From: Lophius americanus
Taxonomy: Eukaryota; Chordata; Actinopteri; Lophiiformes; Lophiidae
Reading direction: 5' to 3'
Length of the DNA: 64,000 nt
Assembly: GCA_037951165.1 (NCBI GenBank)
Contig: JBBDHG010000107.1
Coordinates: 181,001-245,000 of the forward strand
Below the pieces are notes generated by a model. That model saw only the letters and a program-made list of their open reading frames with translations. It was not told the origin of the DNA and made no database searches. The first letter of the stretch is position 1; each line of letters starts with the position of its first letter. A program made the translations under genes and the position numbers. Of the stretch, positions 1 through 11,700 are shown one piece after another.

Positions 1-149
1 GATTCTTTCATTCGTCATTTTTATTCTTCGCATAAAAACGAAGTTGTGTCTCACACCAGTGATTCACTGCAAGATCGAAGACTTTAAAATCAAAATTTAA
101 TAAACAAGAGCGATAATGATTAAACTAAGATTATGCTAAAATAGAATGA

Positions 150-1830
150 AATCAGTCGTGGAGGAAAAGTCTCTTAGGTGTAGTTCACATTCTCTGGTTA
201 AGCAGTCTAATTGCTGTGGGAAAGAAGCCGTTTAAAAGCCCAGTGGTCCTTCCGATCCGATGCTTCTCTTTCTTTTCCCAGACTGCATGAGTGTGAACGA
301 GCCATGAGAAGGACGAGTGGAGTGCTTAATGATGCTGTTAGCTCTTCGCGGGCAGCGCTCAGGGCGGATGTCCTTGAAGACGCGGCAGCGAGGCACCAAT
401 TTATTTTGTTTCCACAGTTCTCACTATCCTGTTCAGTTTGTGGACCAGGAGGAGATGCAGTAGGTGAGGATGCTCTCAATGGTTCCTCTGTAGAACTGGG
501 TCCTGGCTGGGATAGGGAGGTCCACCTTCTACAACCTGCGGAGGGGAGTGAAAGTGCCGTTGGGCCCTTTTGATAAAAGATGTGTTTTTGTCACTGGATG
601 TCAGTAAATCCATCAGGTGTATCCCCAGGAACTTGGAGCTGTGAACCCTGTGAACCCTGATGAACCCTGATGACGAAGATGGTGCTGGTGACCAGTCCTC
701 CGAAAAGCCAATAACCATCTCCTTGGTATTATTGGTGTTGAGGGCAAGGTTGTGTTTTATGCACCAGGCTGTCAGCCGCTCCACCTCTTCATGAAGGCCG
801 ACTCATCGTTGTCGGTGTTGAGACAGACAGCTGTGGTGTCGTCAGCGAACTTTAGGATGTGGTTGGTGTTGAAACTAGCGGAACAGTCAAGCGTCAGCAG
901 CGTAAACAATAATGGACTCAGTACACACACCTGTGGTGATCCTGTCTTTAATGCGGTTGTTTTAGATTTTACTCCACCTACTCTACTACTACCACTCTCT
1001 GAGGATCCATCTACACCTGCCAGGATCCACTCCAACTTTTAATTGAGCTGTTGTGGTATTATCGTGTTAAAAGCCAAAGGCAATTAGAAGGATCCTGTAA
1101 TAAGTGTTCTTATTCTGTAGATGAGTCAGAGTGAGGTGGAGGAGGGTAGAGTTGGCTTCCTCCGTAGACTGTGGTTGGGAGGCATGACCCGACATGATTC
1201 ATGACAAGCTGCTCAGAGCATTCATGGCGATGGGGGGCGTCTTGGACAGAGGTATTATGGTGTCGCTTTTTAAACAGATGTACTGTTTTGCACTCTGGTT
1301 TGGCTGAGCAGCCTGGATCTGGACCAGAAACCTTCTGAGGGTTGATGTTGGCGAGGACCCAATTCCCACTGTGCTAGGAGGCAGTGCCCGCCTTTGTGCA
1401 ACTCTGTTGGCTAGGACCTCAAACCGGGAGAAAAAAGGTGTTGAGATTATCTGGGAGGGAGGGGTCATCCTCCGTTGCAGGTACAGTAGGCTTGTAGCCT
1501 TTAGCTGTCTGGAATCCCTACCATAAGACTTGAACAACTTTTTCTCATATACTCTTTTAGCCTCTATAACTCCACTTTGTAGTGTGTTCCCTGCTATTTT
1601 GTATGCTTCAGTGGCGCCAGATCTGGATGCGGCAGGCATCGCGAAGCCTCAGCAGGGAGCCGAGCCTGGTGGAAATGAGGTAGAACAAACTTAAGGTCAG
1701 CCTTGACAAGGTCCCCTGCAGCGGTACTAAAGGCATCAGGGTGGGCTGCCTGTAGCTGACTGACAGTGTTGGGAAGTTTTGCTGTCAGTTTTTGTGTTAA
1801 AACAAATAAGGTCTGCAATTTCACAGCCAT
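150..1830 (-). mobile_element. L2/Maui-like LINE, degenerate fragment
   Basis: Read on the minus strand, a decayed non-LTR retrotransposon ORF2 runs right to left. First comes the linker between endonuclease and reverse transcriptase (about 1639-1199, with AYKIAGNTLQSGVIEAKR-type sequence). Then come RT blocks TLLHLTLTHLQNKNTY (about 1160-1090) and SPLLFTLL (about 920), the catalytic FADD box (849-838), and the post-RT region LALNTNNTKEMVIGF and SKFLGIH (about 760-620). The tail at 480-150 contains the RIGSEGPLGF-like segment. These blocks are characteristic of the L2/Maui group of fish LINEs. Several frameshifts and stops separate them, so the copy is dead. The endonuclease domain is absent or unrecognisable. 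Family assignment is by motif memory, and the boundaries are approximate. Confidence 0.75.
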
Positions 1831-1839
1831 AAACCCGAC

Positions 1840-4010
1840 ATCAGGAGATCAGGATTCTGAAATCAATCCGGCATCACAGCACCACAAATTGGTTTCGTAA
1901 ATAGCCAGGCTTCTTCCTCGGAGCTTACCCGATCTCCAATCGGGTGATCTCTACAGGGCGATGCAGCCAACAGGTGACCTTTATTACATCAATGTATTGA
2001 TGAAGAGAGAGAGATGATGATGATGATGATGATGGACTTGGACACATAACCCTTTTAATGCAGTATTCTTACATCCCGGTCCAAACAAGCGTCTTAAAAC
2101 CGTTTCCAGTTCTGTCTCAACATTTAAATCTTTGTTTTTGCATGATATTTAAAGCTGCCTTCATTGCAGTTTGGATTTTTCATGCCAGGATGTCATAGAA
2201 GAAATGCTTTTGTAATCATGTGGAACTGAAATCATATCCTCTAGACTGCCAAAAATAGCTGAACACAGCTGAATCAATAAGAGCAAAGGATTAAACTGAC
2301 TGGAGGTTTAATTAGCCAATCAGAAGCTTCGTGTAATTACTCTGCATTTACTGGCGTTAACTCAACAAGACATTGATGTGTAGATTATTTGTATGGAAAA
2401 AGTTAAAAATGTCAACACTACAACCTAAAGGAAAACTGACAGCGATGTCCTTCAGAAGTTAAAATGGGATTTGTGAGACAGTTGGATAACTAATAATAAT
2501 ATGGCTAATAATGAATTTCCATCGCGACATTATGGATGTGAATTAAAGGCAGAGGGTCTGCACAATTTGAAAAGAGGATTTTTAGATCATTTCACTGCAA
2601 CATCCATTATAATGCCTACCTCAACCTGAAACCAGTGAAAATGACCTCTGACCTAATGTGGGATTTAATTCAAACCAGTTCAGATATCAAAATGTCCATT
2701 TAGCCCAGTAAAGTCCCAGGTGCGGCGCCTAGTTTAGACTTTTAAAGCTGTGTTTGTGTGGCGGTTGGTGGCTCCACAGAGCTGTGGTGTTGACCTCTGG
2801 CCCCATTATTTGTAAATGCAACACTATAGCACTAGTAGCATCGTAAAAAAGTAAAAGGAAATGATTAGAATTAGAGTGAACTGACCCTTTACGGACTCTA
2901 GCCTCTGCCGAACCGCAACATCCTCCGTAGATGAGTTATTTGTCTGTTGCAAGTTTATCGTCTCCAAATTCAGTGTAACAGTGAGCCGTGTGGGATGTTT
3001 GACTTGAGATGAGGATGAATGTGTGACGGGGGACCGCCGCCAGAGCCCACCGTCTCTCATTAGGGCTGATAAGGATGGATAATGAATGTGAGATCCTCCT
3101 GCAGCTGACTGTGCGGGGGACGATCATGGAGATCCCTCAGGCGTCACGGAGGCATTTTCGAGACGACTCGCACCGTGCTGCTGTGAGTTTGTTGACCGGC
3201 GTGATGAGGGGAGGCGGCGAGACATTGGAAGCGTGAATTGTCCCTCTGTTACGCTAATTTAGAGGAAGAATGAAGCCCCCGCTGCTGCTTGGTTTCCCCC
3301 TCTGTGCTGGCAGGAGTCCCTCGCCTGCAGCCCTGATGTTTTCAACACTCAGATTTACACTGCAGCCTGTTTTTAGGCAGCTTAATAATTTTCAATTTGC
3401 TCCGCAGCTCAGGCGGGATTTGTTTTATGAAGCAGAGAGGGATGCTGGTGGTTGGCGCCTGCTGCATTTCAATCCCCTCACTTATGTAACTTTTGAGGGA
3501 GTTCTTCTACACTGGATGGATCCAGTTAGAGAAAGAGGTTCCTCTTTTATGTTCAGTATATGGAGGATAAACTCTGCCAGAACTATAAATGTACCCGACG
3601 TCTAGAAAGACTCTAATATGAAATATTTGTTAAAAGAGTATGTAGCATTATAAAATAGCCAATGAGAGGTAGACATCATCCCCAGTTTAAAATGAGATAC
3701 CTATGTCTTTATTTCTATATTCCCCAACCATTTCTATACATGTTCTTCATTTGAATCATTCGAAAAATCTAACATTTTATTCCAGTGAGCAAATTAAAAA
3801 AAAACTCCAAACATTGCAATTTTAACACAAAAGAAATGTTTTTTTCTCAAAAACGTGTTTGCCACACAAAATATTAAATGCAGTTTCTATTTCTTTTGTT
3901 GGCAGTTGTGGCCCAAATGTCAATAATTCCGGAGCGCATTGTTCCACTGCTGCATAGCTTATTTAAGCTTAAGTTATTTAATTTCATTTAAAAAACAAAC
4001 GATTGCCGAC
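1840..4010. other. Intergenic DNA, no gene seen
   Basis: No exon with family resemblance is visible. A short (TGA)n run lies near 2012-2033. The segment 3050-3600 is more GC-rich and looks single-copy. The open frame at 3270-3605 has no recognisable motif and is probably chance. Confidence 0.5.
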
Positions 4011-4014
4011 TTCA

Positions 4015-4795
4015 GCTATTATCGCTAAAGGTCGCTGATGCCAGCTATCATTGCTAATTTAGCTAATGTTAGATAGCATCAATAAAATGTGCTAAATGCA
4101 TATTTCATAGGAAAGTATGAGTTCGCTAATTTCAAATATTATAATTTAATTTATCAAATTTCAGTAATCAGAGCAAAAGTTGGCTAATGTCATCAATCAC
4201 TGCTAAAGTAACACATGCTAACAATTTTAACCTTCTAAATCCAAACATGGTTGATAAAGTTAGCTAACCTCATTCACCAAAGGTAAAATTTGTCCATTTC
4301 AGATATTATATGTTAAACTAAGTAATCATAACTAAAGTTGCTTCATGTCCTGCTATCATTGCTAAAGTTAGGAAATTACGAGCTTTGATTTGTAATTCAG
4401 GTAATCTTATTTAACAATCGTTTCAGTTAGCTATTGTCAGCTATCATCACTAATGTTGGCTAGAGTCATGAACACAAAAGTTGGCTAATGTCAGTTACCA
4501 TTGCTAAGTTAATGTCAGCCATTAGCCATACCTTTATGACCTAAAGGTAACTAAGTCCAAATATTATAACTAACGTTTGTTCATTTCAGCTACTGTGGTT
4601 TGTCAGTTTTAAATATCTACTAAAGCTAAAATTGGTCCATGTCAGCAATCGTTGCTGAAGTTTGCAAATTAAACAATTTGGAACTGAGGTCAGCAAACTT
4701 CAACCATGGTTAATAAAGTTAGCTAATTCCAGCCACATAGCAAAAATTGGTCCATGTCAGCAATCGTTGCTGATGTAGCTCACCAGCTGCAGCGA
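4015..4795. repeat. Degenerate ~29-bp minisatellite (gctaatgtcagct type)
   Basis: Dozens of imperfect copies of a unit of about 29 bp built on gctaatgtcagct, atcattgctaa and agtta follow one another with insertions and deletions. A better preserved array with nearly the same unit lies at 46190-46416, which indicates a shared origin. No coding potential. Confidence 0.6.
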
Positions 4796-4799
4796 GTGT

Positions 4800-5740
4800 C
4801 TTGGTTAAGCACTGCCTTTTATTTTAAAGAACGTCCTCCCTAACCAATCAACAACCAGAATACATTATTGACTTTACGTTGGTCCAATGAGAATTTCTAC
4901 ATTTCCTCTCCGGTTCCACACAAAACTGCCATCGGGTGACATATTGGTGGTGAAGGAGAGATTTTCTTCACCGTCAACTACGCTCAAATCCCACTTACAC
5001 AAATTAATTTAATGTGTTCAGCTTTAGCAGTTAGCTTGTTAGCTTAGCATTAAGCTAGAAGCCCTGGAAATCAGGGATGGTGCTACTACTGCTAATGAGG
5101 TCATTAGTGGAAGCAAGAGTGATGGTGGAACAAAAACAACTGTTTCCTGGAACAGAAAGAACACTTTGTGGATTATTTGTAGTTGCCCTCATTCCACAGT
5201 TTGAATTACACAGCAGAGGTGACTACAATCCACTTCACCAATTATTTCTCATAGTGTTTTATGTGTGTTAAGTTTTGTGTGTGTGTGTGTGTGTGTGTGT
5301 GTTACGGGTGACAAGGATTTTCAAACGTTTGTTGTAAAAACTAGGATTTGGTCATGAATATCACAAATAAATGCCTTGTGTTGTTGAAGAAAGCTCATTA
5401 AATAAATCTCTCCATCCTCTCAAATGTTTAAAACTCACCAGCTGCCGCTGTGGCAGCGGGTCACAGTAGTTAAAGTTCCTTTTAGCTGTCGTAATTCAGA
5501 GACTGGGGTCATCAGGAAAAACAATTTTGTTACGCAACGAGAGATTTAATGTTTTCTGGTGTGATTGGGTCGTTGCATATTTCATACCAACAGTCTGGGC
5601 TGGGAGGGAGAGGGAGACTGATGATGTCACGGTCACATGGATCCTCATGTGGTGCAGAGCACAGGAGGTGGATGACAGAGCTCACAGCGCTGCTGAGGAC
5701 ACACAACATCGATTCAAGTCCACGAGTCTGGATTGTAAAT
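4800..5740 (+). promoter_or_regulatory. Upstream region of the ROR short-isoform first exon
   Basis: This sequence must contain the start of the transcript that begins with the MYVVISAMK exon. A (GT)n microsatellite of about 13 units lies at 5276-5302. I see no convincing TATA box or CpG island. The reading frame of exon 1 is open upstream to an ATG at 5549, so part of 5549-5740 is either 5' UTR or an N-terminal extension. The regulatory role is inferred from position only. Confidence 0.35.
5276..5302. repeat. (GT)n microsatellite
   Basis: About 13 uninterrupted GT units, roughly 440 bp upstream of the first ROR coding ATG. Confidence 0.9.
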
Positions 5741-5768
5741 ATGTATGTCGTGATTTCTGCCATGAAAG
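5741..5768 (+). CDS. rorc: ROR coding exon 1 (short-isoform start)
   Basis: Encodes MYVVISAMK plus the first base of Ala10, then the donor GTAAGA. It closely resembles the isoform-specific first exon of human RORalpha4 (MYFVIAAMKA), and the split codon g|ct restores KAQIEI across the 6.9-kb intron. An A at -3 gives an acceptable start context. The frame is also open upstream to an ATG at 5549. I chose 5741 because of family agreement. Confidence 0.85.
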
Positions 5769-8700
5769 GTAAGAGGTCATCCCTTGTTCTTTGTTTATTG
5801 TCTGTTTTATTATCAAAGATGTTTTTGTGCGTGAAGATGCTCCACTCTGTACTTTTTAGGGTCAGTATCATAAAAGTGTCATTTGTTTGGTGAACTGGTT
5901 TTGACAGGAATGGAAATAATCCCCTGCTATTTCAATACAAATATATTTATGATAATGAAATGAGTAAAAATGTTAATGTGAAATAACATAAATGATATAA
6001 AAGATATTTTTATAATGATATGTAATATATTTTAATCTAACATAACTAAATAATCATGAATTTTAATCAATTATTTATTCCAACAGCTAACGATTGATAA
6101 TGATAAATAAAATACATATAAATATGAGAAAAAAACGCAAATAATAATTATGATTTTATATATATATATATATATATACAAAACAGAGAAAATATATTAA
6201 TGAAATATAGTTTAATTGATATCAATTATTTATACCTTGAATACACATGAATAAATAATAATGATGTATATATACAGTATGTATATTTAAAACAGTGTGT
6301 GTAATAAATGGTTTGATAAAATGATAATCATAGTTAATTATTACTACTTTATAAATAGATTTTTTTCAGTTTTTTTATACCTCTACTCCAAACGGTGGGG
6401 TCCAGATATTTTCGGCCACTTTTTAAAAAAATTTCTATTGTACATTTTATACAGTAATTCATTACAATAAATGAATTTGATTCTGATTTCTTAAAGACAC
6501 GATGCAGTCATTGACGTTGTCAATAGAAATAGGATAAATAGAGATATGGTGTGTTTGTGTGCATGTGAGTCTTTGGGCAGGATGAGGATGTGGTTTTTCA
6601 CACTTTTGTTCGGGGCTAAATGTAACCAGAAAGCATCACTCGTCACGCAGAAAATGATTATATTTCATTTTCAGACAAAGGAAATACACCAGTGTGAACT
6701 GTATTGGAATTTGGACCCATTCCTCTTTGTAGAGTTTCTGTATTGCAGCCATAGTGGAGGGTTTGTGAGCGTAACTGATATTGACAAGATATTTCAGAAG
6801 GACATAGTGTTTGCATACGCTACTAAAAGTTCCAGGATATCGTCATCCAAAACATCGTAAAGGTCCGTTATATCCAACAAGAACTCATCCAATTAGCTAT
6901 TAGCTAATATTAAATAATTGTGTTATGGTGATGTGGTGAAGTGCTAATATTAGCTGCAGTGCTTGTTGTAGAAGTCCCAATGTCAGCTGCAGCTCTAGTT
7001 GCAGTAATGCTAACATTAGCTGAAAGGCTTTTTGCAGACACGCCAATGTTAGCTGCAGCGCTTGTCGCAGATGATCTGATATTAGCTATAGCTTTGGCTA
7101 GAGATACACTATCAATGGCTTCAGCGGTTGTTGGAGATATGCTAGCATTAGCTGCAGCGTTTGTTGTAGATGTTCTAACGGCAGCTGTTTCTCTGGCCAG
7201 AGAAGAGCTAACATTAGCTGCAGCGGTTGTTGCAGCCCTGCAAACGCTAGCTGTCGCTCCAGGAAGAGAAATGCAAACATTTACAGCAGCTATCGATGTA
7301 GACATGCTAACACTAGCTGCAGTGTTTGTTGCACTGGCTAAATACATGCTAAAATGAGCTAAACTGAGATGTAGCTCCTGGCTACAAATATGCTAACCTC
7401 AGCAGGAGACGCTCACTGCTCTCATATTTACTGCTTGTGCTGTCAGTTACTCTCTTACCCAGATGGGTTCTCACCTAACAACTTTTCACAACAATTGATT
7501 TACCATGATTCTGTATTCAGTAGAAACACTGAAAGGAAGTCAGTGCCCTGAAAAGCAAAGGGGTTGGTACAAAACCTGAGTGTTTCCATACCTAAGAGAG
7601 TATGCCGACGTTGAGGTTAACACAAACTTACTGACCGACAGAAACAAACCTGATGGAGACACGATTTGGAGAATTTGGTAAATATCCTGTAAATATTACA
7701 AAATCAGAGATAACTCTTTCATTAGACAAACTCTCATCGGGAGGCTTTTTTGGGAGCGCGTATTCACAGCATGAGCTGATATCCCCGTCTTCTTCCATTA
7801 TGAAAAAGTGCTAATTCATTCAATCTGATCACATCCAATCTGTGTTTACCGTCCTGGAACTCCTCAATCTCTTGAAGGCATTGAGTCGGCCTGTTGTGTC
7901 AGTGGATTAAAACAGTCAGGAGATTATTTAACTCTCCATCAGGGTGGCGACATCATCGGTGACCTCATGAGCCGAGGGCTGTTCCCTCACAAAAAAAGAG
8001 GTTTATTCAAGAGGGATATTACTGTACTTCTTTTCAACTAAAAGTCCGACAGTATTCAGTGCCTTCCAGAATTATTGACACCTTTTAGAAAAAAAACAAG
8101 AGTAGGAAATAAGGTGAGATGGAAAAAAAAGTCTCTATTGGCCATACCCATGATCTGTAATACAAAATATTCACAAAGATCTAACCTAAAAGTGTGAACA
8201 TGGAAATGAACTTTACATTTTTAACATGAATCAAACATGTTTTGATAAAATTTGGATACGATCTGGAGACATTCCTCCACACAGAAACTCTCCAACTCCA
8301 TTAGATTCTGAGGTCCACACTTGTGGACTTTTGGTCTGCAGAACTTCCCACAGATGTTCTGTGGGGTTTAGGTGATATTCCTGGCTGAGACTTTTGGTTT
8401 TCATCCAATGATAGAGTCCATGGAACTGAGTATCTTAACAAGATGTCCAGGTCCTTTAGAAGAAAAACAGCTCAACAGTTCACTACCAGACTTCATGATG
8501 GGTATCAGGGGCTTTTCTCTATGGCTTTCTATCTTGCTATGCCCAAACCCATCCTACATGTTTGTGGCCAAAAAGCTCTATTTTGGTACCATCCGACCTA
8601 TGACCTTCCTCCTCCCATGCATGGGGTGAGATTGCAGACACATCCTCTTCCAGGCTGATTTTTTGCATCTCCAATCTCTTTAAACTTAATTATTGATCCA

Positions 8701-11700
8701 ACGGTTGAAAACTGATATTTTTAATTGCTAACGGCTTCTTTTTTCTTCGACCAACAGTAGCATAGTTTCCATCGGCACTCTGCTGGTTAACAATGCCAGT
8801 GAATGTCGCTGTTAACCCGGGCCCCTACTGATCCGGTTCAGTTCTGTGCTCTGCATATTGATATGACGTAGGTTTTTACCCTACGTCAGATCCTTCCATA
8901 CACAACCCTCCACATTTTTCAAGGCTTGGGAAAGACACAAGAAGAACACCGGCTTGTAACCCCCTTTGGCCGGGTTAAATATATATAAATATAATAAATA
9001 CTGTAAATAAAATTGTGAACAATTAAGCAAACTTTGAGATGGCATTTTAAAATATCTACATTTTCATCTCCTCTCAGATCCGCTTGAAATTTTCTCCAGT
9101 GATTCGTACAATGTAATCAGGTCTCTGAGATCGTTTGTTGGGATGTCATGCAGTGCCTTATAAACTAGTTGCCTCGTCCAAACTAGGGAAAACAATCAGG
9201 TAACCAGTGTCATGACTTTAGAATAGGTGTAATGTGTCTCCCTCTGGTCCTCGCCTTCAATTAATTGTCGCTGATTCCCAGTATCGTGTTCTTTGACCCA
9301 GAGCATCACGCTAGTCTACGGTGTTAGTGATAAAAGCCTGCATCAGTCTGTCTGGGTTTCTCAGAGGCAGAAACAGCCTAAACTTTTTGTGACACTTCAC
9401 ACAAGTGCTTTAAAATGAAGTTTTATTATGTATAGTGACGGACGCAGATGCTCAGAACCGAACCGTTTTTTAATCACGTTCTGGGATGACACTGCCTTCC
9501 TGTCCCTTTTCCAAGGATGTTCATGGTCTAAAAATGTGACTAAAACCAAGGAGGGGATAATTGTCTTTAGACGCATCAGAGATGCAGTTAGTGGGAGCGT
9601 CGTTCATGATGAACGTGTGGAGGTTGTGTTCTCTTATAAATATTTTCGTACTATCTTTGATCATCATCTGGAGCTTGATGTGAAGATAGAGGCTACTGTG
9701 AAGCGAGAGCGGCAGAGAATCCATCTCCTCCGTAAAACGGAACTTTTTCTCGGTCACCACGACCACACAATCGTTTTTATCTGTCTTTTACTGAGCGTCT
9801 GCTGCGTTTTTCTTTTATCTGTTGGTTTCATAGCCTCTCTATCAGAGACAGAAGCCGAGTCTGAGTAACATAGTCGTGATCTGCTCTAAAGTCATCATTG
9901 AGAGATCTACAGACTTTTTGCAACCAACAAATCCTCCGGAAGGCAGAAAACTATTCCTTCTTCAGATCAGCGGCTCTCAGGGGAATTACGTTTTACCTCC
10001 ACGTGAAACTAACCACTAGGTTTAGTCATTCACTCCCTCTACGATCCATCTCTGAGATGGTAGATCTACATAGATTCTTTCTGATTGTCTGACCTTCTAA
10101 TTCTGTCAAAACAGAATGTCCATAACTTGTTACTTATCAACATTTTATCTCCTTTTACCGTTTTTCTTCATGTTATCTATCCCAACCCTCCATTTTAGTC
10201 TGCTCCCCTGTACTTCTGGACTTTGAAGGTATGATCTGTATCTTGTATTGTCTGTTTGGGTTTGTATACGGGCTGCTTACAGTCAGTTGCCCCCAGCGGG
10301 ATGGATGAAGATATCAGAACTTGAACTCGATGATTGTGGTGTTTTCTGGATTGTTCTCTTTCTCTGAGCCGATACAAATGTAAAATTCTCCCTTGACCAA
10401 ATATTTACCGTACCTATGTTTGTGTAGAGAATTGATCTGATGTGAGATATGAAACACAAACAGTAGCTGGTTTACAAGCTGGCAATTGATTAGTGAGTTT
10501 ATGCTCCTCTATTGGGTTCATATATTTGTAAGTCAGACTGTGAAAGGATCCCTGCCTCTTCTGTCACCAGCCTCACCATCAAGCAGAAGTTAGTCGTATC
10601 CTAGTCAGAAGGTTAGTATTCTGCAGGACTAACCTGATTCAGGAGCTGTGGAGGACTCTGTCTTCTAAACAGACTCCGTAAAGTAAACAGAAATGCTGTA
10701 AACTGGTATCACAGCTGTCCAAATATAAACATCTGTGTGGGATAATCAAGGTTTAAGGGATTTCAGACACATTAGCGGCAGGTTGTCATCATCTGTGTGG
10801 TGCTTTCATTGTCAGTGGGATTAAACAAATACTGGTTGATGGATTTTCATGAAAGTTTGTTTTAAGGTTTTGGGAACGTGTCAAAGAGGAAACTATTAAA
10901 GCTTCACTGGTTTATACACTACATATAAGTAGATCTATCTATGTTTCTGTTCTACAACGACAATGGATGGATGGATGGATGGATGGATGGATGGATGGAT
11001 AGATGGTTGGATGGATGGGTGGATGGATGGACAGGATTGCATCTCTTCTAGTACTTCAGCACCTTATGTTATAATTGACAATACCAACACGTATTTTAAA
11101 AGTATAACACAAAGACAACTTCGTATCTCTTATATACTAAAAGTGAATTAATTCAAGAGCACAAATGTTTAATCTTTTTAGTCGCTGCCCTCGGTGAAAT
11201 GTTTGTTCACGTGTTTACTCTCCCGGTGTGGGGATTACGCTAGCGAGTGCCGACCTTTTGCAGACGTGACTAAGCAAACCAGCAGCTGTGGCCGTTGCAT
11301 AAGCCGCTGACAGACGGAGTGGGTGGGTCGACATTCTATGTGTCATCATATGTCAGCCGTTTTTACATCCACTATGACATCATTTGGAAGATGACCGGGG
11401 GGTTAAAGAAGGGAGGCTGCTGGCAGCATTTGAAGCATAGATTGTATGCTAATGGTCCATGAGCAAGGCACTGCATCCTCGGATAGCTGAGGAAAATAGA
11501 AGATGACAAATGTACATCATGAAATCTGAATGTGAGGCTTTATGAAGTGGCAAATGCAGAAAATGAGACTTCACACTGTTGTTTGGTTGATTCCTTTGTC
11601 AGTTCGCTGGTTGGTTTGGGTTTGGTTAGTTGTTAGGTTTCTCCGTTGGTTGGTTTGGGTTGGGTTAGTTGTTAGGTTTCTCCGTTGGTTGGTTTGGGTT

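Noticed and set aside
5500..5520. ROR response element (ggggtcat) upstream of exon 1
   Set aside because: Only a partial half-site without the A/T-rich 5' flank. Not above chance.
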